DNA of 64,000 nt. It comes from Desulforegula conservatrix Mb1Pa (GTDB taxonomy: Bacteria > Desulfobacterota > Desulfobacteria > Desulfobacterales > Desulforegulaceae). The DNA lies in the NCBI RefSeq assembly GCF_000426225.1, contig NZ_AUEY01000009.1:25945-89944 (forward strand), given 5' to 3'. The position numbers were made by a program, and so were the translations under genes. The first letter of the stretch is position 1, and the number at the start of each line of letters is the position of its first letter. The notes below the pieces were generated by a model. That model was not told the origin of the DNA, ran no database searches, and was given only the letters and a program-made list of their open reading frames with translations. This document shows, one piece after another, positions 56,375-64,000 of this stretch.

Positions 56375-58063
56375 TCATCCATTATGCACAGTAAGTTGGG
56401 GAAAAGGAATTGACCAGCCATTTAAAGTACAGGCTTCAACAGCGCTTTTTTGAATCTGTCTGCAGATACCCCCATAATTTTCAGCAGCTTCTCCAGTAAA
56501 AGACACTATTATAACTATATCGAGTGAAGAGGCTTCTGCCTTGGAAAATTCTACCTTTAAATTTTTAAGGTTCCCTGCAAAACCGGCGCTGCTTATGCCA
56601 TCCATTACCGCCTCCCGCATTTTTGAAGGGATTGTGCCTGTTATTTCTTTTTGATGGCTGTAATCAAGGCCAAAAGGAATGACAATAAGAAAGCCCCTTG
56701 ATATGTTTTGTGGGTTTTGGCTTAAAAAATTTGGAGTGTGATAAGTTTTTACAGTGCCTCCATGCAGAAACAACTGCACAGTTTCAGGAGACTGGAGAAC
56801 CACTTTTCCTGTTGTCCCGTCGGCAAGGGTTATCCAGTCTTCTTTTCTGCATGGAAACCATGGTTCTTCAGGATGGCATGCTCTGGAATACATATCTGCA
56901 AGTTTATTGATGGGGAGGCTTATCTTGCCTCCTATCAGCTCCGGATTGACAAGATCAGTATAGAATCCGAGAGCTGAAACTTTCCATGGTACGCCATTAT
57001 AGATAAGTCTTTCGCCTTCCTTTACAGTTCCAAGGTTCAGAAGCATTTTAGCTTCAACCAGATGCTTGGGCAGAGTCTGTTTTGCTGTCCAGGCTATGCT
57101 TAGAAGAAAAAGAAGGGCAATACCTAAAAGGGTCCAGTCTCCTAGAATGTAAAGGATCATGAGTCCCGTGATTATAGAACTCAGAACGGTCAGCACCTGG
57201 TAAGACAGGCAGGTAAATCTTGCGTAAAGATTGGCCCTGTCCTTGAATATCCTGAATACAAGGCTGTTGAAGGCATCTGTGAAAAAACGCATTGCAAAGA
57301 AGACCATGAATATCCCTGATGCCGTCAGAAACAGGTTCTTGCCCCTGGTCTTAAAAAATATTTTTATAACTTCCTGTAGAGATTTGAAAATAGAACCTTC
57401 TTCCCTGGTTTTTTCTTCAATCTGCAGAGTTAAAACTGATTGTTCGCTGGTGATCTGCTGGGCATATCCTTCCCATTTTTTTTTGAGCTGTTTCAGGCTG
57501 TTTTTGATATGATCGTCTTCAGTTGTGGCTATTCTATTTTCCAGATTGGCAATAGCGGTTTTTGCTTCGCTTAGTTTCTGTTTAAGATAATCAACCTTGA
57601 TTCTGGTCTTTTCAACTTCTCTTGGTTTTGAAGTCAGGGCTTTCATAGACTGGATCATGGGCGTAAAAAGATCCTGAAGCTCCTGTTTCCAGTCAAATTT
57701 TGTCTGGGGAGGCGATTTGAAACTGACAATATCTATACCAGTTGCGATGCCTTCAAAATTGTTTTCGAGCTGTTCAAGCCTTGCCGTCAGTGTGTTTATT
57801 TCATTTTCTGATTTCAGCCGCAATTCTTCCGTGCTTGCACCGACAAGGACTTTTTTTTGTGCCTCAATATCTTTTTTTACCAGCCCTATGCTTTCATTCA
57901 GCCCCCTCATGGCCTTGATCGCATTTGACTCATCCGAAAAAGTCTGTTTCTGGTCAGGCTGGGACGATTTTTCTGGTTGGGGTTGCGTTTCGTCAGCAAA
58001 GACCTGGCTTGCAATAATTAAAAAAAGAACGCATAAAGCAGTTAGCCTTTTTCTTGAGAACAT
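56375..58063 (-). CDS. MscS-like mechanosensitive channel family protein with coiled-coil N-terminus
   Basis: The 562-residue protein has a signal peptide (cleaved near VFADE), a long periplasmic coiled coil (about 45-240), three or so membrane helices (about 250-272, 290-310, 312-335), then a cytoplasmic MscS-like domain (about 340-560) with DWITLADGTTGKVV, and GFLIVIPFGLDYSHQ. It would ease turgor or act as a regulated channel. The usual MscS TM3 Gly/Ala pattern is not clear, so the family is secure but gating is uncertain. Confidence 0.72.
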   Translation of the reverse strand: MFSRKRLTALCVLFLIIASQVFADETQPQPEKSSQPDQKQTFSDESNAIKAMRGLNESIGLVKKDIEAQKKVLVGASTEELRLKSENEINTLTARLEQLENNFEGIATGIDIVSFKSPPQTKFDWKQELQDLFTPMIQSMKALTSKPREVEKTRIKVDYLKQKLSEAKTAIANLENRIATTEDDHIKNSLKQLKKKWEGYAQQITSEQSVLTLQIEEKTREEGSIFKSLQEVIKIFFKTRGKNLFLTASGIFMVFFAMRFFTDAFNSLVFRIFKDRANLYARFTCLSYQVLTVLSSIITGLMILYILGDWTLLGIALLFLLSIAWTAKQTLPKHLVEAKMLLNLGTVKEGERLIYNGVPWKVSALGFYTDLVNPELIGGKISLPINKLADMYSRACHPEEPWFPCRKEDWITLADGTTGKVVLQSPETVQLFLHGGTVKTYHTPNFLSQNPQNISRGFLIVIPFGLDYSHQKEITGTIPSKMREAVMDGISSAGFAGNLKNLKVEFSKAEASSLDIVIIVSFTGEAAENYGGICRQIQKSAVEACTLNGWSIPFPQLTVHNG

Positions 58064-58178
58064 GTATTCACCGTTATATTAGAATCCTGACCGTTTTAGG
58101 TAAAAAGTGGTAGATGATAGACAACCTTATACGACACGACGCTCTTGTGTCAAATAAAGCCATTTATTAGGAGTTTAG

Positions 58179-58802
58179 ATGAAAATCAGATTGTGTTTTG
58201 CTCTTTTTGCCCTGTTTGTCTTTAATTCATGCGCGGTTTCTCCTGAAGCCTCTTCTCTTATTTCTTCTCCTGGGGTCATTGCTCTGCCGGCCCTTGTGCC
58301 GGATTCTAAAGTCACGGTGACGACGGAACACGGAACCATAGTCATTACGGCAGGCCATAATAACGAAAGAAGTTTTTCCCTGGACGACGACGAGCGGGCT
58401 TTTGTTCTTACAAAAAATAAAGGAAGCAATCCCAAGGCAGATCTGGGTGTTTATATACCTGTAAGGGGCAAGTCAGCAAAGGGCCACGACAGACTTGTGA
58501 GGGTATATGTTGAGGAAGCCCTTCTCAGCTACCATACCCTGAACGAGCCCATTGATTTTTTATGGAAGCAAAGATTCGAGAAACCAGGATATGATGTTGA
58601 GACCTTATATACTGACAGCGGACTGGTCGTCCAGTTGAGCAAATATATCAAAAGGGATAAGCCGGAACCACCTTTACATATCAATATCTGGCAGGTCTAC
58701 GTATTAGGTGAAAAACCATTAAAAATGCCAGGAAGCCAGAATGAGAAAATAAAGGTTGAAGGCCCTGAACCTGTTGTTGGTACAATTGTTGAAAAAAAAT
58801 GA
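58179..58802 (+). CDS. Small lipoprotein, function unknown
   Basis: The 207-residue protein has a lipoprotein signal (FNSCAVSPEA). Mature regions of note are VTVTTEHGTIVITAGHN (beta strands), FLWKQRFEKPGYDVETLYTD and LHINIWQVYVLG. It is divergent from the MscS-like gene. GGAG precedes the ATG. I do not recognise a family. Confidence 0.55.
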   Translation: MKIRLCFALFALFVFNSCAVSPEASSLISSPGVIALPALVPDSKVTVTTEHGTIVITAGHNNERSFSLDDDERAFVLTKNKGSNPKADLGVYIPVRGKSAKGHDRLVRVYVEEALLSYHTLNEPIDFLWKQRFEKPGYDVETLYTDSGLVVQLSKYIKRDKPEPPLHINIWQVYVLGEKPLKMPGSQNEKIKVEGPEPVVGTIVEKK

Positions 58803-59151
58803 TAACGGCAGGCAGTATATTTGGCTGACTGATTATAAAGCCTGTTGCCAATGTTATTGGACAAGGACGATTGCTCAGGTTTATGGCATTGTGCCATAAG
58901 TAGTAATTATCCTTGTTAGTAAATACCCGATAATGGGGTTTGGGCATTTATAAGTCAAAAAAAACCATTTGTGATATTCTTGAAACATTATTTTAATAAA
59001 CTTCGAGTATTTGGGTGTCTGTTATTTCGCATTAGAAATATTAAGTGAAGATGATATTTTCCTGTTCACGGTGTCGTTGCTTCGATTTGATTTCTTGACT
59101 TTCATTTGAGTTATGAGTAATTATATGTCATAAAATTTTGAAATATACCTG
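58803..59151. other. AT-rich intergenic stretch, no gene seen
   Basis: Only a TTATGGCATTGTGCCATAA dyad near 58883 stands out. The rest is AT-rich and probably carries the promoter for the winged-helix gene. Confidence 0.4.
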
Positions 59152-59163
59152 TACTTTAAAGTA
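59152..59163. promoter_or_regulatory. Perfect palindrome TACTTTAAAGTA near the start of a winged-helix gene
   Basis: A 12-bp perfect dyad ending 14 nt before ATG 59178 and beside the AGGGGG ribosome-binding site. Binding here could block translation initiation or transcription of the wHTH gene, an autorepressor arrangement by inference. Confidence 0.35.
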
Positions 59164-59177
59164 GCTCAGGGGGCAAA

Positions 59178-59546
59178 ATGCCGGACCATAAATTTTTCAG
59201 CTCATTTGACTCATTAATAAAAACTTTTCTGACTGAGTACAAAGTTGCGACAACCAATGATGTTTCAAGAATCATTGACAGGCTTGACAGACTTGAAAGA
59301 CTGATTTCAAAAGCAGCTATCGAACCTGGGCGTTTGCGAAAAAGCGGAGATTTGAGCCGCATGACCTCTGCCTCTTCTGTGGTTTTATCCGTGATAAAAG
59401 ACAGCAAGGAAGGGGCGGATTTTTCTCAAATAAAGAAAAAGACCGGATATGATGATAAAAAGCTCAGGAATATAATTTTCAGGCTCAATAAAATTGAAAA
59501 GATTAAAAGGCTTGAACGTGGAATCTATGTCTTTAATGAGCAGTAA
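59178..59546 (+). CDS. Small coiled-coil plus winged-helix protein
   Basis: The 122-residue protein has an N-terminal helix-coiled coil (about 5-45; DVSRIIDRLDRLERLISKA) and a C-terminal winged helix (about 65-120; SVVLSVIKDSKEGADFSQIK and KLRNIIFRLNKIEKIKRLERG). It resembles small DNA-binding proteins common in Desulfobacterota. A palindrome lies at its start. A hairpin with a T-run follows. Confidence 0.7.
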   Translation: MPDHKFFSSFDSLIKTFLTEYKVATTNDVSRIIDRLDRLERLISKAAIEPGRLRKSGDLSRMTSASSVVLSVIKDSKEGADFSQIKKKTGYDDKKLRNIIFRLNKIEKIKRLERGIYVFNEQ

Positions 59547-59583
59547 AATACTGCTTTTTTAAAGCGGTTTTTTAAAAATTATG

Positions 59584-59629
59584 CCCTGATGACTGACTCT
59601 GTTTGGGGTTCTGTTGTCAGGGTTTTTTT
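59584..59629 (+). terminator. Rho-independent terminator
   Basis: CCCTGA (59584-59589) and TCAGGG (59617-59622) close a stem-loop, followed by seven T residues, 38 nt after the winged-helix gene stop. The loop is long, but the U-run is clear. Confidence 0.6.
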
Positions 59630-59689
59630 GCTAAAAGCCTGAAAAATGTCCATGTCAGTTCGATGATAAAGGTTCAGTTCCCCTTATGA

Positions 59690-59800
59690 TAATACCGTAA
59701 AGAGTCCTATTCTCATTATTCCTGAGCCGGCCCGATTCCGGAACTATCTGAAAATAAGGGATGCGGATCAGCGCAGGCATGGTGCTGACGCTCTTCTTGG
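59690..59800. repeat. Rep-A element, heavily degraded
   Basis: Scattered matches to Rep-A (AAGAGTCCTATTCTC, GAACTATCTGAAAATA, CATGGTGCTGACG). It lies between the terminator and the peptidase gene, with the remaining sequence to 59914 empty. Confidence 0.4.
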
Positions 59801-59914
59801 TCTATCAGCTATCCAACCTGTTTTAAATATCATTTGATTTTTCACTCCCCATCATGCAATCCTACCTTCCGTTTTTTAACTTATTGCAAGAATAAACAAA
59901 AATTTGAGAGAAAT

Positions 59915-62900
59915 ATGATAAATATTGAAAAAAATGAAATCCCTGCCGCAAACAGTATAAACAAGCTAATAGTCGGGGATATGATCGAAGGCTATGTCGT
60001 AAAAACAATTGAGCTGCTTCCTCATATCAAAGGTGTTTTTTACGGGCTGGAAGACTCCGGAACAGGTGCAAGGCATATTCATATAGAGTGCGAAGATAAC
60101 GAAAACACATTTGGAGTCGCGTTCCGTACAATTCCAAAAGATTCCACAGGCGTTGCCCATATACTCGAGCATACAGTTCTCTGCGGGTCTGAAAAATACC
60201 CTGTCAGAGACCCTTTTTTTTCCATGCTCAAGAGAAGCCTGAGTACATTCATGAACGCATTCACAGCTTCTGACTGGACCATGTATCCTTTCTCCACACA
60301 GAACAGGAAGGATTTTTATAATCTCATGGATGTATACCTGGATGCGGCATTTTTCCCGAAAATTGACGAACTGAGTTTCAAGCAGGAAGGATGCCGACTT
60401 GAATATGATGATGCCGAGAACCCTGATTCCTTGTCATTCAAAGGCGTAGTATTCAATGAGATGAAGGGCGCCATGTCTTCCCAGGATCAGGTTCTTGCCC
60501 GCTCCCTGTTAAAAGCAATTTATCCTGATACAGAGTATAGCTTCAATTCGGGCGGAGACCCCAAGGAAATTCCTTCTCTTAAATATGAGGATCTGAAAGC
60601 TTTTCATGCAAAACATTATCATCCTAGCAACGCGTTTTTTTATACATATGGGAATATTCCCCTTTCAGATCATTTGAAGCTGATCAGGGAGAAAATTCTA
60701 TCGAGATTCGGCAAGATAGAGCCTGTTTCAGGCATAGAATCCCAGCCGAGATGGTCCCAGCCAAGGGTTGTCAAAGAATCTTACCCCGCTTCGGCAGATG
60801 ACGATCTTGCAAAAAAATCCCAAGTCTGCGTTGCCTGGCTTACTTCTGATATCAAGGATTCTTTTGAGAATATCAGTCTCACCCTTCTTGGGGAAATTCT
60901 GCTTGGAAATTCAGCGTCCCCGCTTCGTAAGGCTCTTATGGATTCAGGATTTGGATCTGCCATGACAGATGCAACCGGTTTTGATCCTGATCACAGGGAC
61001 GCATTGTTTGCCTGCGGACTTAAAGAGGTCTCCGAGGCTGATGCAGACAGTATTCTTTCACTTGTTCTTGATACCCTCGAAAACATTTCAAATAAAGGGA
61101 TTGAACAGGAACTGATAGATTCGTCAATACATCAGCTTGAATTTCACAGAAAAGAGATTACAAACACTCCTTATCCCTATGGGCTAAAGATGCTGATGGC
61201 TTTTTCCGGGGTCTGGCTGCATGATGGTGATCCTTTGAAGGTAATCAGGTTTGAAGAAGATATTGCAAAAATTAAAAGTTTTTGTGCCAAAGGCCTTTTT
61301 TTTGAGGGCCTGATAAGAAGGCATCTTATTGATAATAGTCACAGGCTTCTTTTCATTCTCTCTCCTGACACAGCCATGGCTGAAAGAGAAGATAAACTGA
61401 TATCAGCATCGCTTGAAACGATTAAGAGCGGCCTGAACAGTGAAGCAGTTTCAAGGATCAGGGATGATGCTGAGAAGCTGGCCAATCTTCAGGATTCCGA
61501 GGAAAACCTGGACTGTCTGCCAATGCTTGCACTCAGCGATATTCCGTCTGAAATAAGCGACGTGTCTCCCTCAGCCTTCTGGGATAAGCATTCAACAATT
61601 TGTTACCATCAGCCCACTTCAGGAATTTTTTATTTTACCTCGGCCTTTGGTCTTGGGCATCTTTCAGAAGATCTTATACCCTGGGTTCCATTTTTCTGCT
61701 GGAGCGCGTGCAGGGTCGGAACGCAAAAGCGGGATTATATCGATCTTGCCCGCCTCATAGACGCAAAAACCGGTGGCGTGTCAATGTCAGCCCACACGAG
61801 AACAGGTTTTGATGAGGATTCAGCGTGTATTTCTTTTCTGACCCTGACTGGCAAATGTCTCGATTCAAACAGGGATTCCATGCTCTCCATAATTTCCGAG
61901 CTTTCTTCCGAATACAGTTTCAAGGATCTTGAAAGGATAAAGACGCTTATACAGGAATACAGGGCGGCTCTTGAGACCTCAATTGTAAGGAACGGACACA
62001 GACTCGCCATGTCCCTTGCTTCAAGAAATCTGTCAGGTAGCATGATGCTCGGAGAGCTCTGGCACGGGATTCACCAGATAAAAATGATCAAGGATTTCTG
62101 CATTGATCTTGATAATAAGGCCCTTGAAAGACTCTCCCGTAAAATGACTGATATTGCTGGAAGTATATTCAAAAAGACTAACAGCAAAACCGCGATTATC
62201 GGTGCAAAGGACATAGTTGAAGGAGCCGAGGCAAAAGTCCGGGAATATGTGACAGCCCTTTCTGTTGATTCTGATGAGCCTCAAGTAAGAGAAGGATTCA
62301 AATATCAGTGCAGGCTCGTTTCTTCTGACAGGCTTTTTGAAGGATGGCAGACAAATTCCGCTGTTGCCTTTGTCGCAAGCTGCTTTCCTGCTGTCAGGCT
62401 GTCTCATTCTGATTCTCCTGTGTTTTCTGTTTTGGCGAAGCTTCTTAAGTCGCTTTATCTGCACAGGGAAATCAGAGAAAAAGGCGGCGCTTACGGTGGT
62501 TTCAGTCTTTATAATTCAGAGGACGGCCTTTTCAGCTTCGGTTCATACAGAGATCCTCATATTGCAAGAACCATGAACGTTTATGAAGGTGCGCTTGAAT
62601 TCATAAAACAGGGCGATTTTTCAGATTCTAATATCCGGGAGGCAATACTTCAGATCTGCTCTGAAATTGACAAGCCTGATACTCCGGGGCCATCTTCGCG
62701 CAAAGCTTTTTACAGAAGGCTCGTGGGACTCTCAAGAGAGATGAGGATGGAGTACAAGTCAAGACTTCTAAAAGTCACCAAGGAAGATGTCCTAAGGGTC
62801 GCGTCCGAGTATCTGGATAAACAGAAAAACATGAGTTCAACCGTAGTCATATCTGGCAAGGCACTCATGGAATCTGAGTCAGAAAAGCTGCCAAAACCCT

Positions 62901-62920
62901 TGACTGTTTATACGATTTAG
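59915..62920 (+). CDS. M16C metallopeptidase (presequence protease PreP-like)
   Basis: The 1001-residue insulinase-family enzyme has the inverted zinc motif HILEH (His82, Glu85, His86) followed by the third ligand in FNEMKGAM, then two homologous halves. GVKFDPDHRDALFACGL-like and RREKGGAYGG-like (here EIREKGGAYGG) motifs are present. It degrades peptides of modest length, including targeting-type or antimicrobial peptides, in the cytoplasm or periplasm (no signal peptide was seen). ATG 59915 follows GAGAG; the 81-nt longer frame has no site. Confidence 0.9.
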   Translation: MINIEKNEIPAANSINKLIVGDMIEGYVVKTIELLPHIKGVFYGLEDSGTGARHIHIECEDNENTFGVAFRTIPKDSTGVAHILEHTVLCGSEKYPVRDPFFSMLKRSLSTFMNAFTASDWTMYPFSTQNRKDFYNLMDVYLDAAFFPKIDELSFKQEGCRLEYDDAENPDSLSFKGVVFNEMKGAMSSQDQVLARSLLKAIYPDTEYSFNSGGDPKEIPSLKYEDLKAFHAKHYHPSNAFFYTYGNIPLSDHLKLIREKILSRFGKIEPVSGIESQPRWSQPRVVKESYPASADDDLAKKSQVCVAWLTSDIKDSFENISLTLLGEILLGNSASPLRKALMDSGFGSAMTDATGFDPDHRDALFACGLKEVSEADADSILSLVLDTLENISNKGIEQELIDSSIHQLEFHRKEITNTPYPYGLKMLMAFSGVWLHDGDPLKVIRFEEDIAKIKSFCAKGLFFEGLIRRHLIDNSHRLLFILSPDTAMAEREDKLISASLETIKSGLNSEAVSRIRDDAEKLANLQDSEENLDCLPMLALSDIPSEISDVSPSAFWDKHSTICYHQPTSGIFYFTSAFGLGHLSEDLIPWVPFFCWSACRVGTQKRDYIDLARLIDAKTGGVSMSAHTRTGFDEDSACISFLTLTGKCLDSNRDSMLSIISELSSEYSFKDLERIKTLIQEYRAALETSIVRNGHRLAMSLASRNLSGSMMLGELWHGIHQIKMIKDFCIDLDNKALERLSRKMTDIAGSIFKKTNSKTAIIGAKDIVEGAEAKVREYVTALSVDSDEPQVREGFKYQCRLVSSDRLFEGWQTNSAVAFVASCFPAVRLSHSDSPVFSVLAKLLKSLYLHREIREKGGAYGGFSLYNSEDGLFSFGSYRDPHIARTMNVYEGALEFIKQGDFSDSNIREAILQICSEIDKPDTPGPSSRKAFYRRLVGLSREMRMEYKSRLLKVTKEDVLRVASEYLDKQKNMSSTVVISGKALMESESEKLPKPLTVYTI

Positions 62921-62935
62921 AGGCGGCCTTTAGTA

Positions 62936-63091
62936 TTGACAAGGTTGCAAAAAGTCTGAATAAGGCGTCAGAGTCATGCCGGACTTGATCCGGCATCTTT
63001 GTGTTTTCAGACACTTTTGGATTCCGGCTCCCGGTTTTTACCGGGACAGGCCCCTCAGGAATGACTAAAATTGGACTATTTGCGAGACAAT
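62936..63091. repeat. Rep-A element, long subtype
   Basis: From TGACAAGGTTGCAAAAAGTC to GGACTATTTGCGAGAC, with the CTCCCGGTTTTTACCGGGA mini-hairpin. It separates the peptidase and isochorismatase-like genes. Confidence 0.83.
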
Positions 63092-63118
63092 AAATTGGGA
63101 TAAGAGGTACATTGCAAA

Positions 63119-63676
63119 ATGAAAACCGCATTATTGCTTATCGACATTCAGAATGACTATTTTCCCGGCGGCAGAATGGAAGTTGAAGGAAGTATTGAGG
63201 CTGCTGCCTGCGCAAGAAAGCTTCTTGACAGATTCAGATCAGAAAAATTGCCCATAGCTCATATACAGCATGTTTCAACAAGACCAAATGCTACTTTTTT
63301 CATACATGGAACAAGTGGTGTTGACTTCCACGAATCCGTAAGTCCTTTTGAAGGAGAGGCTGTTTTTGTTAAACACTATCCCAACAGTTTCAGAAGTACG
63401 GGCTTATTTGACATGCTGGAGCGCAATGGAATAAAAAATCTTGTTATTGCCGGCATGATGACCCATATGTGCATTGACGCAACAGTTAGGGCCGCGTTTG
63501 ATCTTCATTTTGACTGTACAGTCATTTCTGATGCCTGTGCGGCAAGGCCCTTGGGTTTTGGCGGAGTTGAGGTTGAAGCAAAAAAGGTTCATGCTTCGTT
63601 TCTTTCTGCGCTTGGCGCAGTTTACGCGAAAATTATGGTTGCTGACGAGTTTGTAACGGGTGCGGATTTGACATGA
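63119..63676 (+). CDS. Isochorismatase-like cysteine hydrolase
   Basis: The 185-residue hydrolase has the catalytic triad by motif: Asp9 in LLIDIQNDYF, Lys85 in FVKHYPNSF and Cys118 in GMMTHMCIDATV. Nicotinamidase/isochorismatase/N-carbamoylsarcosine amidase-like enzymes share this. The substrate is unknown. It starts just after Rep-A, with a weak GAGG upstream. Confidence 0.88.
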   Translation: MKTALLLIDIQNDYFPGGRMEVEGSIEAAACARKLLDRFRSEKLPIAHIQHVSTRPNATFFIHGTSGVDFHESVSPFEGEAVFVKHYPNSFRSTGLFDMLERNGIKNLVIAGMMTHMCIDATVRAAFDLHFDCTVISDACAARPLGFGGVEVEAKKVHASFLSALGAVYAKIMVADEFVTGADLT

Positions 63677-63721
63677 TCCTGAAGTCATTATGGCTGTTTT
63701 GGATTTGCCTAATATCATAAA

Positions 63722-63752
63722 ACTATGTGGTTATGCTCAATTCTCAGTAATT
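63722..63752. repeat. Reverse copy of the Rep-B long tail end
   Basis: TGTGGTTATGCTCAATTCTC (reverse of the GAGCATAACCACA end) and CAGTAA. It stands immediately before the transposase-like gene, and may be the end of its element. Confidence 0.55.
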
Positions 63753-63804
63753 CCATTTCTAAATCAAGTATGCAATAATAGCCGCAAAAGACATGGAGGC
63801 GGCA

Positions 63805-64000
63805 ATGGCAAGAAAAGCAAGTGGAATAGAGATACTTGATCAGGCAAAAGAGATTTTATCAAAGGCAAAGACAGTCAATGAATTAAGAAGAGCTCAGGCT
63901 GTAATATTACCGTTGGAATTTGGATTATCACTTTCTCAGACAGCAATGATTTTAGGCGTTTCTGTCGGATGGGTATGTCGTTTAAGAAGACAGTTTATCA
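63805..64000 (+). CDS. IS630-type transposase, N-terminal part (cut by window edge)
   Basis: An open frame from ATG 63805 (GGAGG five nt upstream) runs to the right edge, giving 65 residues: a helix-turn-helix with FGLSLSQTAMILGVSVGWV and CRLRRQFI. This is the usual N-terminus of IS630/winged-helix transposases or related orphans. The DDE part lies beyond the window, so integrity cannot be judged. Confidence 0.6.
   Translation, partial: MARKASGIEILDQAKEILSKAKTVNELRRAQAVILPLEFGLSLSQTAMILGVSVGWVCRLRRQFI

Overview
The window looks like chromosome from a strictly anaerobic, Gram-negative, motile member of the Desulfobacterota, most plausibly a Desulfobacterales relative. This is an inference from gene content: a cytosolic Mvh/Hox-type [NiFe]-hydrogenase with Hyp maturases, acyl-CoA and CoA-transferase metabolism, large hybrid kinases, several chemoreceptors, outer-membrane lipoproteins, and abundant dispersed palindromic repeats. 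No rRNA, tRNA, CRISPR array or intact mobile element was seen. A transposase-like gene starts at the right edge.

Layout. 1-3.2 kb: a truncated regulator (minus) diverges from an acetyl-CoA hydrolase/transferase gene that has a candidate sigma-54 promoter, followed by an overlapping cold-shock-domain gene. 3.4-6 kb: a metallo-beta-lactamase-fold remnant, a small exported protein and a lipoprotein metallohydrolase. 6-10.4 kb: flavodoxin-type reductase, aldo/keto reductase and Fe-alcohol dehydrogenase facing an AraC regulator, resembling the E. coli yqhC/yqhD/dkgA aldehyde-detoxification locus. 10.9-24.8 kb: a chemosensory and two-component block (HTH-REC protein, hybrid kinase, MCP, CheW, MCP, CheA, hybrid kinase) without CheY, CheR or CheB. 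24.9-32.1 kb: alpha/beta hydrolase, SDR, acetoacetate-decarboxylase-like protein and two acyl-CoA dehydrogenases on the minus strand, facing a TetR regulator with two matching palindromic operators. 32.2-34.4 kb: another MCP. 35-40.5 kb: a TetR-MacA-MacB-outer-membrane-factor efflux operon. 40.5-46.2 kb: hypC-hypF-hypD-hypE (minus) and divergent hypA. 46.8-50.9 kb: hydrogenase operon. 51-64 kb: soluble MCP-like protein, OmpA-like protein, large lipoprotein, MscS-like protein, small lipoprotein, winged-helix protein, PreP-type peptidase, isochorismatase-like hydrolase and the start of a transposase.

How genes work together. hypA/C/D/E/F build the NiFe(CN)2CO site for the large subunit, and the operon's own protease trims it. 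hypB is not in the window. The most interesting unit is this hydrogenase operon: its small subunit, large subunit and 2[4Fe-4S] ferredoxin are bracketed by two diverged paralogous small proteins that I read as V4R-like, with three aligned cysteines. They are candidates for an undescribed accessory, sensory or assembly module. The chemosensory block has an odd CheA (unusual N-terminus, and a type-II-secretion-ATPase-N-like linker where the CheY-binding domain would be).

Repeats. At least five families of palindromic elements fill most intergenic gaps. Rep-A (about 130-155 bp, some 13 copies), Rep-B (GCTTTTT/AAAAAGC hairpin, sometimes with a 100-bp tail), Rep-C (about 125-140 bp, covarying end arms), Rep-D (GTCGGATTA/TAATCCGAC) and Rep-E (GTGCGTGG hairpin). 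They sit inside operons, next to stop codons and ribosome-binding sites, and in one case encode the last residues of a protein.
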